From the NCBI GenBank assembly GCA_022572865.1, contig JACZVB010000048.1:1-8188 (forward strand): a stretch of 8,188 bases of DNA, written 5' to 3'. This document shows, piece by piece, positions 1 to 6,726 of the stretch. How positions within the stretch are numbered: position 1 is the first letter of the stretch; the number at the start of each line of letters is the position of its first letter. Below the pieces are notes generated by a model. That model had not been told where the DNA came from, did not search any database, and saw only the letters and a program-made list of their open reading frames with translations. This stretch comes from Chloroflexota bacterium. Its GTDB lineage: Bacteria; Chloroflexota; Dehalococcoidia; Plut-88900. Made by a program: the position numbers and the translations under genes.

Positions 1-3000
1 ATGGGGCCTATTGTGATGGGCTGGTCGAAGGCCTTCCCGCTCCGTCCATCCCGCAGGATGGTCTTGCCGTAGAAGGGGGGGATGACGTTGTGGGTGGAGA
101 TGGCCTCTTCCAGCTTGTGTTGAAGGTCGCCATTGGAGGCATCGTCGGGGTCTATCCCCAGTCCCTCCAGCCAGAACCGCAAGCACACCTCCCGGGCTAC
201 GCCGGGATGCTGGTCGCTCATCACCTTTTCGCCGTCGTATCCCTTCTCGCTGAGCCAGTCTATGACTGTCTGCTGGCCATCTCTCTGGCGGCCGTCCTGG
301 GGGTTGGAGTTTGCGGCGCCGGCCTGCTGTGTGATCCATACCATTGAGAGGGCATCCTCGATGGAGCTGTCAGTGGCCCCATCGAAGACGGGGGTCATTA
401 CCTTGAATCCCAGGGCCTGGGCTGCGAGACCCAGGTGGGTCTCCAGTATCTGGCCCAGGTTCATTCTGGAAGGGACGCCTATGGGGTTTAGGACTATGTC
501 TACTGGTGTGCCGTCGGGAAGGAAGGGCATCTCCTCCTCCGGCAGAATGACGGCGATGACACCTTTGTTGCCGTGGCGCCCCGCCATCTTGTCTCCCTCT
601 TGTACCTTTCGGGTCTGGGCCACCCAAACCCTTACCATCTGGTTGACTCCTGGAGGAAGCTCATCTTTGCTGTCTCGGGTGAAAACCTTTACGTCTATAA
701 TCTTGCCCTTTTCTCCGTGGGGCACCCTGAGACAGGTGTCTTTGACCTCTCGGGCTTTTTCTCCGAAGATGGCCCGAAGCAACTTCTCTTCCGCGGTAAG
801 CTCGGTCTCCCCCTTAGGGGTGATCTTACCCACCAAGATGTCTCCCGGCCCGACCACCGCGCCGATCCTGATTATGCCGCTTTCGTCCAGGTCGGCCAGG
901 CTCTCCTCCCCCACGTTGGGAATGTCCTGGGTGATCTCTTCCGCGCCCAGTTTGGTGTCCCGGGCCTGGACTTCGTGCTTCTCTATGTGGATAGAAGTGA
1001 ACTTGTCCTCCTTCACGATGCGCTCGCTGATCACTATGGCATCTTCGTAGTTGTAACCCTCCCAGCTCATGAAGGCGCATAGTACGTTCTGGCCCAGGGC
1101 CAGTTCGCCCTGGTCGGTGGAGGAGCTATCGGCGATGACCTGACCCCGCACCACCCTATCACCCTTCCGAACTATGGAACGCTGGTTGATGCAGGTGCCC
1201 TGGTTGCTGCGGACGAACTTGAGGAGGGCGTAGTGGTGCTCTTTGGCCTCGTCGTCCAGCACGGTTATGTCCTGACCCGAGACGGAGATTACGTCTCCGT
1301 CGACCTGGGCCACCCGTACCTGACCGCTGTACTTGGCTACATAAGCTTCCATACCGGTGCCGATCAGGGGGGCTTCGGGCCTGAGGAGGGGCACGGCCTG
1401 CCGCTGCATATTGGAACCCATCAGGGCCCGGTTGGCGTCATCGTGTTCCAGGAAGGGTATCAGGGCGGTGGATACGCTCACGATCTGCTTGGGGGACACG
1501 TCCATGAAGTCGACGTTTTCGGCCGCCTCGACCCTGAAGGTCTCCCCGAACCTGGCATCGATCTTTTCCGAGACGAACTGGTTCCGGTTGTCCAGCGGTG
1601 AGTTTGCCTGGGCTATGATGTACTTCTCCTCCTCGTCGGCGGCCAGATACTTTATCTCATCTGAAGCGAAGGGTCGGATATTTACCGTCATTACGGGGAG
1701 GTCTGCCAGCTTGGCGATGAGCTTCTTGTCTATCACTCTGCCTTTCTTGGCGATGGTCTTATTCTCATCTGCTGAAATAGCTGCTGCCAGGGTCTTGCCC
1801 AGCAGGGTGGGATCATCGCTGGCCAGTTCCTTGACCACCCGGCGGTATGGGGTCTCGATGAAACCGTACTCGTTGATCTTGGAGTAGGTGGCCAGAGAGC
1901 CCAGGAGGCCGATGTTCGGGCCTTCCGGGGTCTCGATGGGGCAGATTCTACCGTAGTGGGAATGGTGAACATCTCGAACGTCGAAACCGGCCCGTTCCCT
2001 GGAGAGGCCCCCGGGGCCGAGGGCTGAAAGCCTCCGCTTGTGGGTGAGTTCGGCCAGGGGGTTGGTCTGATCCATGAACTGAGATAGCTGGGAACCTCCG
2101 AAGAACTCTTTGATGGAGGCGACGATGGGCCTGATGTTGACCAGGGCGCCGGGAACGGCGGTCTCCGGCTCGGTCAAGGTCATCCTCTCCCGCACCACCC
2201 GCTCCATGCGCAGGAGCCCAATACGGAACTGGTTCTGGATGAGCTCTCCCACCCCCTTGACCCGGCGGTTTCCAAGGTGGTCTATATCATCGACCCCGTC
2301 TTCACCCTTGTTGACCTGGATGACCTTGCGCACTATTGCCACCAGGTCTTCGTTGTTGAGGGCGCGATTGGTCAGGACCTGAAAAACCCTCTCCACCTTC
2401 TCCTCGGGCATTAGTCTAGTAAGGGCCTCACGGTCAATTGTGCCTTGTGCGATGACTGGGTAGACCCGCTCGGCCTCATCCGCTTTGAGGCCTGCCACCT
2501 TCAGGAGGTCGGTGCCCAGTCGTTTGTTGACCTTGTATCGGCCCACCTTGCCCAGGTCGTAGCGACGGACGTTGAAGAAGAGGGCATTTAGCAGGGATTG
2601 AGCGTTCTCGGCGGTGGGTGGCTCTCCGGGGCGCAGGCGCCGGTACATCTCTATGAGAGCTTCTTCCTGGGATTCGATGCCTGCGTCCTTCCCCAGGGTG
2701 CTCTCGATGTAGGACTGGTCGCCTTCCAGGTCTATGTCCTGGAAAAGCTCTCTTATCTGGTCGGAGGTGCTGTAGCCGATACAGCGAAGCAGGGTGGTTA
2801 TGGGTATCTTTCGTTTCCGGTCCACCTTGGCCGAGATGATATTCTTGTTGCTGGTTTCAAGCTCCAGCCATGCTCCCCTATTGGGAATGAGCTTGGCGGC
2901 GCAAAGCCCCCTGCCGCTGGCCGGATCGGTCTCCCGGGTGAAATAGACGCCGGGAGAGCGGACCAGCTGGCTGACCACAACCCGCTCGGCGCCGTTTATG

Positions 3001-3407
3001 ATGAAGGTGCCCTGGGAGGTCATCAGGGGGATGTCTCCCATGAAAAGGTCTTGCTTCTTCACCTCACCGGTCTGCTTTACGACCAGTGAAACCTTTGCGT
3101 ATAGAGGGGATGCGTAAGTGGCGTCCCGGGTACGGCATTCCGCCTCGCTGTATTTGGGGTCTCGGAACTCATATGAGGGAGTTTCCGGGTTTTCCAAATC
3201 ACAAAAGTGGAGCTCGAACCTACCCCCTGCGAAATCTGTTATTGGGGATACTTCATCGAACAGCTCCTTCAGTCCAACGTGGCGTAGCCATTCATAGGAG
3301 TCCAGTTGGACCTGGATGAGACTGGGCACATCGAGGACATCGGGCAGTTTGGCAAAGGATCGTCTGCTTTGGGAGGGAAGCGCAGGCGCGGGTAGAGTGG
3401 ATACCAT
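1..3407 (-). CDS. rpoB: RNA polymerase beta subunit (partial, C-terminus off the left edge)
   Basis: This is the catalytic beta subunit of DNA-dependent RNA polymerase, a cytoplasmic enzyme that transcribes all genes. I translated the minus strand from the ATG at 3407 and found 1135 codons open to the window edge with no stop or frameshift. Landmarks in order are an N-terminal [31 protein letters not shown] opening, the rifampicin region at residues about 437-463, the [12 protein letters not shown] block at 489-500, WEGYNYEDA with Glu788 and Asp789, and [11 protein letters not shown] with Lys940 and Lys948 (the E. coli Lys1065/Lys1073 pair). Near the left edge comes a [15 protein letters not shown] block (E. 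coli-type DGRTGEPFDNPVTVG). Roughly the last 100 residues are missing. The start is supported by GGAGGAG 9 nt upstream. Residues 1016-1114 are a lineage-type extension. No rplJ/rplL lies upstream; the gene begins its own transcript. rpoC is expected beyond the left edge. Confidence 0.98.
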   Translation of the reverse strand, partial: MVSTLPAPALPSQSRRSFAKLPDVLDVPSLIQVQLDSYEWLRHVGLKELFDEVSPITDFAGGRFELHFCDLENPETPSYEFRDPKYSEAECRTRDATYASPLYAKVSLVVKQTGEVKKQDLFMGDIPLMTSQGTFIINGAERVVVSQLVRSPGVYFTRETDPASGRGLCAAKLIPNRGAWLELETSNKNIISAKVDRKRKIPITTLLRCIGYSTSDQIRELFQDIDLEGDQSYIESTLGKDAGIESQEEALIEMYRRLRPGEPPTAENAQSLLNALFFNVRRYDLGKVGRYKVNKRLGTDLLKVAGLKADEAERVYPVIAQGTIDREALTRLMPEEKVERVFQVLTNRALNNEDLVAIVRKVIQVNKGEDGVDDIDHLGNRRVKGVGELIQNQFRIGLLRMERVVRERMTLTEPETAVPGALVNIRPIVASIKEFFGGSQLSQFMDQTNPLAELTHKRRLSALGPGGLSRERAGFDVRDVHHSHYGRICPIETPEGPNIGLLGSLATYSKINEYGFIETPYRRVVKELASDDPTLLGKTLAAAISADENKTIAKKGRVIDKKLIAKLADLPVMTVNIRPFASDEIKYLAADEEEKYIIAQANSPLDNRNQFVSEKIDARFGETFRVEAAENVDFMDVSPKQIVSVSTALIPFLEHDDANRALMGSNMQRQAVPLLRPEAPLIGTGMEAYVAKYSGQVRVAQVDGDVISVSGQDITVLDDEAKEHHYALLKFVRSNQGTCINQRSIVRKGDRVVRGQVIADSSSTDQGELALGQNVLCAFMSWEGYNYEDAIVISERIVKEDKFTSIHIEKHEVQARDTKLGAEEITQDIPNVGEESLADLDESGIIRIGAVVGPGDILVGKITPKGETELTAEEKLLRAIFGEKAREVKDTCLRVPHGEKGKIIDVKVFTRDSKDELPPGVNQMVRVWVAQTRKVQEGDKMAGRHGNKGVIAVILPEEEMPFLPDGTPVDIVLNPIGVPSRMNLGQILETHLGLAAQALGFKVMTPVFDGATDSSIEDALSMVWITQQAGAANSNPQDGRQRDGQQTVIDWLSEKGYDGEKVMSDQHPGVAREVCLRFWLEGLGIDPDDASNGDLQHKLEEAISTHNVIPPFYGKTILRDGRSGKAFDQPITIGP

Positions 3408-3526
3408 GACGGTTAGCTCCTCCGGAAAAAGAGAATAGTTACCCTTGAGTTAGATGGGAATTGAGAACAATCGAGATGTTCGGGGGGGGACTAGGGGTGC
3501 TGAAGCGTGTGGCTTGCTGCATTCGA
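3408..3526 (-). promoter_or_regulatory. rpoB 5' leader
   Basis: This is the predicted untranslated leader of about 120 nt between the rpoB promoter and its start codon. It contains a run of eight C (G8 on the plus strand, 3482-3489), a weak GAACA/TGTTC stem just after it, and the ribosome binding site at its end. I see no ribosomal-protein binding site, riboswitch or intrinsic terminator in it. Its extent depends on the predicted transcription start. Confidence 0.5.
3417..3423 (-). promoter_or_regulatory. rpoB ribosome binding site
   Basis: The minus strand reads GGAGGAG, ending 9 nt before the ATG at 3407. It is a strong Shine-Dalgarno match and fixes the rpoB start. It contrasts with the divergent gene at 3646, which has none. 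Confidence 0.88.
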
Positions 3527-3532
3527 ACTTAG

Positions 3533-3561
3533 AATGTAGCACCATTATAGAGCATTGTCAA
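3533..3561 (-). promoter_or_regulatory. Promoter of rpoB (housekeeping sigma type, extended -10)
   Basis: On the minus strand TTGACA (3556-3561) is a perfect -35 box. After exactly 17 bp comes TACATT (3533-3538) as the -10, preceded by TGC, giving an extended -10. Transcription would start near 3526, leaving a leader of about 120 nt. The boxes are read directly; function is inferred. A TATAAT on the same strand (3544-3549) lies inside the spacer but has no -35 at the right distance. Confidence 0.8.
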
Positions 3562-3628
3562 TAGAATATCCCAAGTCTTTGAACCGATTTCGATGGCATT
3601 AGCTTAATTTCTCCTGGATGACAGTTTC

Positions 3629-3637
3629 TGCTACAAT
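3629..3637 (+). promoter_or_regulatory. Extended -10 promoter of the amidohydrolase gene
   Basis: TGCTACAAT (TGn plus TACAAT, 3632-3637) is a good extended -10 element. The -35 at 17 bp (TTCTCC, 3609-3614) is poor, which extended -10 promoters tolerate. The predicted transcription start, about 3643-3645, falls at or just before the ATG at 3646, implying a leaderless mRNA. Inference from sequence only. Confidence 0.6.
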
Positions 3638-3645
3638 GAGCGCCC

Positions 3646-4485
3646 ATGATAATAGACTTTCATGCTCATATCTTTCCACCCCACATCCGGGCCAATAGGG
3701 CTCCCTATCTGGCCCGAGACCACACCTTCTCTCATCTTTATTCTGATCCCAAAGCCCGGTTGAGCACAGCCGATGAGCTGGTGGAGAAGATGGACGCCTG
3801 GGGCATCCAGGTGGCCGTAACCGTGAATATGGGCTGGTCAGTCCACGAGTTCTGTGTCGAGACCAACGACTATATCCTCGAGTCGGCCCGCCGCTTTCCC
3901 GATAGGCTGGTGCCTTTCTGCGTGGTGAACCCCGCCCTGGGGGGCAAGGCGGTGGAGGAAGTGGAGCGGTGTGCCATGCTGGGGGCCAGGGGCATCGGCG
4001 AGCTCCATTCCTACGCTCAGGGCTACCGGCTGGACGACTCTCGGGTTATGGGGCCGGTGATGGAGGTGGTCCAGCGTCACGGGGTCATCGTTCTGACCCA
4101 CTCCTCAGAGCCCGTGGGGCATGACTACCCGGGCAAAGGGACGGTGACGCCAGAGCAGCTTAGTGGATTTATTAATGATTTCCCAGATGCCACCATCGTA
4201 TGCGCCCACTGGGGTGGTGGGCTTCCCTTCTACGCCCTGATGCCCGAGGTGAGGGAGTCCCTGAAGAACGTGTATTTCGATACCGCCGCCTCTCCTTTTC
4301 TATACACGCCTCAGGTGTTCCCCACTGTGGTCGAGGCCATTGGCTACGAAAAGATACTATTCGGCACCGATTACCCATTGATCAGCTACAAGCGCCTCTT
4401 GGGACAGGTGGATGGGCTTGGGTGGCCTCAGCATGTGAAGGACGGGGTGCTGGGGGGCAACGGGGCGCGACTTCTCGGCCTGTGA
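3646..4485 (+). CDS. Metal-dependent amidohydrolase (Amidohydro_2 / ACMSD-like family)
   Basis: This 279-residue TIM-barrel hydrolase or decarboxylase is probably cytoplasmic, as no signal peptide or membrane segment is visible. The family signature is clear. HxH (His6, His8) at the end of the first strand, His152 in VLTHSSEP, His188 in the IVCAHWGGG block and Asp242 in LFGTDYP are the expected metal ligands and catalytic aspartate. GELH (His121) is a further conserved block. Members cleave C-N bonds or decarboxylate aromatic acids; the substrate cannot be told from sequence and the neighbours give no pathway. Length is typical and the gene looks intact. The ATG at 3646 begins MIIDFHAHIF, the canonical N-terminus of the family, so the start is firm even though no Shine-Dalgarno precedes it; the overlapping promoter suggests leaderless translation. 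It is transcribed divergently from rpoB. Confidence 0.93.
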   Translation: MIIDFHAHIFPPHIRANRAPYLARDHTFSHLYSDPKARLSTADELVEKMDAWGIQVAVTVNMGWSVHEFCVETNDYILESARRFPDRLVPFCVVNPALGGKAVEEVERCAMLGARGIGELHSYAQGYRLDDSRVMGPVMEVVQRHGVIVLTHSSEPVGHDYPGKGTVTPEQLSGFINDFPDATIVCAHWGGGLPFYALMPEVRESLKNVYFDTAASPFLYTPQVFPTVVEAIGYEKILFGTDYPLISYKRLLGQVDGLGWPQHVKDGVLGGNGARLLGL

Positions 4486-4510
4486 TAAGCAGTCATCAGT
4501 CTAGTGTTCT

Positions 4511-4552
4511 TTGAAAACTCGTTTATCGGCGGAGTAATGTACGCCTGTACAT
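4511..4552 (+). promoter_or_regulatory. Possible weak promoter with overlapping palindrome, upstream of the glycosylase gene
   Basis: TTGAAA (4511-4516) is followed 18 bp later by TAATGT (4535-4540), a weak -35/-10 pair. A perfect inverted repeat, ATGTAC-gcct-GTACAT (4537-4552), overlaps the -10 and the predicted start. It could be an operator for a dimeric repressor. It could equally be a poor hairpin at the end of the amidohydrolase transcript, since CTCTTTAG follows it. Low confidence in either reading. Confidence 0.25.
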
Positions 4553-4580
4553 CTCTTTAGTCGAGTTCAGGACATGCTTC

Positions 4581-4615
4581 GGCCCGTGAGGTCTCCCATG
4601 AAAGGAGGCGGGGCC
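4581..4615 (+). other. Stable hairpin containing a ribosome-binding-like sequence, glycosylase leader
   Basis: GGCCCG (4581-4586) can pair with CGGGGCC (4609-4615, one G bulged). Inside it TCTCC (4592-4596) pairs with GGAGG (4604-4608) around a 7-nt loop. The inner 3' arm is part of AAAGGAGG, a near-perfect Shine-Dalgarno, but the next ATG (4634) is 25 nt away and out of frame with the glycosylase. No U run follows, so it is not a standard intrinsic terminator. Pairing was done by eye. Confidence 0.4.
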
Positions 4616-4646
4616 CGGGGCAGAGGGCTAGGGATGGTAGGCGGGG

Positions 4647-5216
4647 ATGTCACTGAAAATGGTTGAAGAGCTGAAAACCCTGCCCGATCTGTTGAAACCC
4701 GGGTTGCGCCTGGTGTTCGTCGGGATCAACCCCGGCAGCTACTCGGCCAGGAGGGGGCACTACTACGCCGGCCCGGGTAACCTCTTCTGGTGGGCCTTGA
4801 ACGAGTCTGGTCTGGTGGACCGGCCCGTGGGCCCCGAGGACGATGCCTCCCTGACCGGCCTGGGGATCGGGTTTACCGACGTGGTGAAGCGGCCTTCCAA
4901 CAGCGCCTCTGACCTGAACCGCCAGGAGTTCAAAAAGGGGGCGGAAGAGCTGTTGAAGAAACTTCAATCGTACAAACCGTGCCTGGTTTGTTTCAACGGC
5001 CTTACGGGGTATGCGCACTGCTTCGGTGGGAAGGTCCGCCCGGGCCTTCAGAAGACGTCCCTGGGCGATTCCAAGATCTATGTGGTCCCCTCCACCAGCA
5101 GGCGCAACGCCCAATACCAGAGAGACCAGGTCCTTCGATGGTTTAAGGGCCTCCGGGCATGCTTGGACCAGTTGAAGTGCGAATCTATGACCCAGGCGGA
5201 TGGTGGTGCCGGATAG
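4647..5216 (+). CDS. mug: Mismatch-specific uracil/thymine-DNA glycosylase (Mug/TDG family)
   Basis: This 189-residue enzyme of UDG family 2 removes uracil or thymine mispaired with guanine, starting base-excision repair in the cytoplasm or nucleoid. Motif A is GINPG at residues 26-30; its Asn28 matches the catalytic Asn18 of E. coli Mug and Asn140 of human TDG. It is followed by the GPGNLFWWALNESGL stretch that corresponds to Mug AHPANRFW. The intercalation-loop motif is VPSTSRRNAQY (147-157), which resembles the MPSSSARCAQF of TDG more than the NPSGLSR of E. coli Mug. Length and domain look complete. The ATG at 4647 has only a G-rich stretch (GGCGGGG) before it; ATG at 4659 is an alternative start. 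The gene ends in TAG and overlaps thpR by 17 bp, suggesting co-transcription and translational coupling. Confidence 0.92.
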   Translation: MSLKMVEELKTLPDLLKPGLRLVFVGINPGSYSARRGHYYAGPGNLFWWALNESGLVDRPVGPEDDASLTGLGIGFTDVVKRPSNSASDLNRQEFKKGAEELLKKLQSYKPCLVCFNGLTGYAHCFGGKVRPGLQKTSLGDSKIYVVPSTSRRNAQYQRDQVLRWFKGLRACLDQLKCESMTQADGGAG

Positions 5217-5874
5217 GGGCGGAGATGAAGAACAGGTCCGGGCTTTTATCGCCATCGAGTTGCCGTCTCAGATCCAGGAGCTCCTCGGACAGCACATACA
5301 GAGGCTGAGGGCCGCGCTCTCGGGCCCGGTGCGATGGGTGGCTCCTCATTCGGTACACCTCACCCTCAAGTTCCTGGGCAACGTGCCCGGGTCGTTGGTC
5401 CCTACCATCGGAGACGCGCTGGAGAGGGCGTGCAGGGGTACGGGCGCCCTGGAGCTGAGAATCGGGGTCCTGGGCTGCTTTCCCAACCCTCGCCGTGCCA
5501 GAGTGCTGTGGCTGGATGTGGAGGGTGATAGGGAGATACTGGCGCCTCTATAGGCGAGGATAGATGAGGAGATGGCGGCACTGGGATTTGACAGGGAAGG
5601 TCGTGCCTTCGTGCCCCACCTGACCCTGGCCCGGGTTCGGGGAGGGGATGGGCGGGGGCGGGGAGCTGGAATCGAGCCCCGAATCCTGGAGGAACTGATA
5701 GCCCGGTGGCCGTCTGAAAGGCCTGGGTTCACCGTTACGGGTGTGAGCCTGATGAGCAGCATCCTGAGGCCGGGGGGCGCTGAGTACCAGAGGCTGGCCT
5801 TTGCGGGGCTGAAGGATAGGGAGAGCCAGGAGAAGGAACCCCGTATTATAAGAGAGGGAAAGCCCTGGAAATGA
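5200..5874 (+). pseudogene. thpR: RNA 2',3'-cyclic phosphodiesterase (2'-5' RNA ligase family), interrupted by an in-frame TAG
   Basis: ThpR/LigT proteins are small cytoplasmic 2H phosphoesterases that open RNA 2',3'-cyclic phosphates and can ligate RNA halves. Both catalytic motifs are present in one frame: H53-L-T55 in HLTLKFLG and H140-L-T142 in PHLTLARVR. The N-terminal VRAFIAIELP and the C-terminal VTGVSLMSSILRPGGAEYQRL also fit the family. Codon 118 (5551-5553) is TAG, and the reading frame resumes without a shift as ARIDEEMAALGF, exactly the expected sequence. One C-to-T change (CAG to TAG) would explain it. It may be a young pseudogene, a sequencing error, suppressed amber readthrough, or two separate peptides (residues 1-117, and from ATG 5572). 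The start is uncertain among ATG 5200, GTG 5203 and GTG 5206; AGGCGG (5194-5199) is best spaced for GTG 5206. It overlaps mug by 11-17 bp. Confidence 0.88.
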
Positions 5875-5886
5875 AAGCCGCGGCCC

Positions 5887-5915
5887 TTGACACAGGAAAC
5901 GGGCCCTCATATACT
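5887..5915 (+). promoter_or_regulatory. Promoter of the 23S rRNA unit
   Basis: TTGACA (5887-5892), a 17-bp spacer, and TATACT (5910-5915) form a nearly perfect housekeeping promoter. It begins 13 bp after the thpR stop codon. Transcription would start about 5922, roughly 178 nt before mature 23S rRNA. Such strength suits an rRNA gene. A GGCCC/GGGCC inverted repeat (5882-5886 and 5901-5905) brackets the -35 and part of the spacer; its meaning is unknown. Confidence 0.82.
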
Positions 5916-5995
5916 TGAGCTACGCCTCAGAGACGGACGGTTGTCTGAAAACCTGATAGCGAAAGCGCAATTGGCAGATTAAAAGACGATAGCAA

Positions 5996-6031
5996 CTTGA
6001 TGATACTCAGGACGGCTTGAGTGACATCAAG
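5996..6031 (+). promoter_or_regulatory. Candidate antiterminator stem in the 23S leader
   Basis: CTTGATG (5996-6002) is perfectly complementary to CATCAAG (6025-6031), and within it CTCA (6006-6009) pairs with TGAG (6018-6021). This fold uses bases needed by both arms of the following terminator-like hairpin, so the two cannot form together. Seen by eye; regulation is inferred. Confidence 0.45.
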
Positions 6032-6043
6032 CCGTTCGTTTTT
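6012..6043 (+). terminator. Terminator-like hairpin inside the 23S leader
   Basis: ACGGCTTGA (6012-6020) and TCAAGCCGT (6027-6035) form a perfect 9-bp stem with loop GTGACA. TCG and five T (6039-6043) follow, as in an intrinsic terminator. It lies between the strong promoter and the 23S gene, so it may be an attenuator. It may instead end readthrough from the mug-thpR unit, or be a processing stem: CTCAG (6006-6010) and CTGAG (6044-6048) could close an outer helix. Confidence 0.6.
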
Positions 6044-6048
6044 CTGAG

Positions 6049-6060
6049 AGCACCTTAACA
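6049..6060 (+). promoter_or_regulatory. boxA-like rRNA antitermination element
   Basis: AGCACCTTAACA matches the E. coli rRNA boxA TGCTCTTTAACA at 9 of 12 positions. It stands where a boxA is expected, between promoter and 23S, right after the terminator-like hairpin. NusB/S10 bind boxA in rRNA leaders to make RNA polymerase resistant to termination. Identity is by similarity from memory. Confidence 0.5.
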
Positions 6061-6068
6061 ACTGAATA

Positions 6069-6086
6069 GGACAGATCGTTCTGTCC
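6069..6086 (+). other. Hairpin just before mature 23S rRNA
   Basis: GGACAGA (6069-6075) pairs perfectly with TCTGTCC (6080-6086) around the loop TCGT. No U run follows, so it is not a terminator. It is placed like a nut-site or precursor-processing hairpin, 13 nt before the 23S 5' end. Confidence 0.45.
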
Positions 6087-6229
6087 GGGTCTTAATGTAG
6101 GTCAAGTTACTAAGGGCGCATGGTGGATGCCTTGGTGCCAAGAGCCGATGAAGGGCGTGGCAAGACTGCGATAAGCCTCGGTATGCTGTCTAGCAAGCTA
6201 AACCGGGGATTCCCGAATGGGGAAACCCT

Positions 6230-6246
6230 CCCCGATAGAATCGGGG
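6230..6246 (+). repeat. CCCGAT/ATCGGG hairpin, copy 1 (23S helix 7 region)
   Basis: CCCCGATAGAATCGGGG is a hairpin with 7-base inverted arms in a variable loop of domain I. Its arms nearly match those of the two copies at 6711 and 7371. E. coli has an unrelated hairpin (GTGTGTTTCGACACAC) here. Confidence 0.7.
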
Positions 6247-6615
6247 AACTTCTGGCTGAACACATAGGCCAGATAGAGGTAAGCGGGGGAACTGAAACAT
6301 CTAAGTACCCCGAGGAAAAGAGATTATTCCTTTAGTAGTGGCGAACGAAAGAGGAAAAGCCCAAACCCGTAGGTCTCAGTGGGCTGGGGCCCTATGCCCT
6401 ACGGGTGTTGTAAGGCACGACTGTTCCGACCCCAGAAGGAGCAAGGAGTTACAAACCAAACCCTAGCAGAAGGTGGCTGGAAAGCCCCGCCGTAGAGGGT
6501 GATAGTCCCGTAGGCGAAAGGGAGAGGCTCCTGTCGTGTTCTTGAGTACCACAGGACACGAGAAATCCTGTGGGAAGCTGGGGAGACCACTCTCCAAGGC
6601 TAAATACTCTTGGCA

Positions 6616-6654
<39 letters not shown>

Positions 6655-6710
6655 CACCCCGGGAGGGGAGTGAAATAGAACTGAAACCATGTGCCTACAA
6701 GCGGTCAGAG

Positions 6711-6726
6711 TCCCGATTTATCGGGA
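6711..6726 (+). repeat. CCCGAT/ATCGGG hairpin, copy 2 (23S helix 25 region)
   Basis: TCCCGATTTATCGGGA is a perfect palindrome-like hairpin (arms TCCCGAT/ATCGGGA, centre TT). It sits at the variable tip that matches E. coli helix 25. It shares a 14-base core, CCCGATTTATCGGG, with copy 3. Confidence 0.75.

Noticed and set aside
133..1050. 305-codon plus-strand ORF, and others opposite rpoB at 573-1082, 1233-1601, 1357-1887 and 2598-3089
   Set aside because: They lie antisense to a clear, fully open rpoB frame. Their translations show no recognisable domain and are typical shadows of GC-rich coding DNA.
3514..3530. tRNA-like GTTCGAATGC on the minus strand
   Set aside because: It resembles a T-loop, but no acceptor, D or anticodon stem can be drawn around it, and it sits in the predicted rpoB leader.
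3544..3549. Perfect TATAAT on the minus strand upstream of rpoB
   Set aside because: The hexamer 17 bp upstream (GGGATA) is not a -35 box. The TTGACA-17-TACATT pair that spans it is better.
4650..5255. 201-codon minus-strand ORF opposite mug
   Set aside because: Mug on the plus strand has catalytic motifs and family length; the antisense translation has none and is low-complexity, rich in Pro, Gly and Arg.
5346..5910. Minus-strand ORFs of 138 and 120 codons opposite thpR
   Set aside because: Composition is rich in Ser, Pro and Arg, typical of antisense frames. The plus strand encodes both halves of ThpR.
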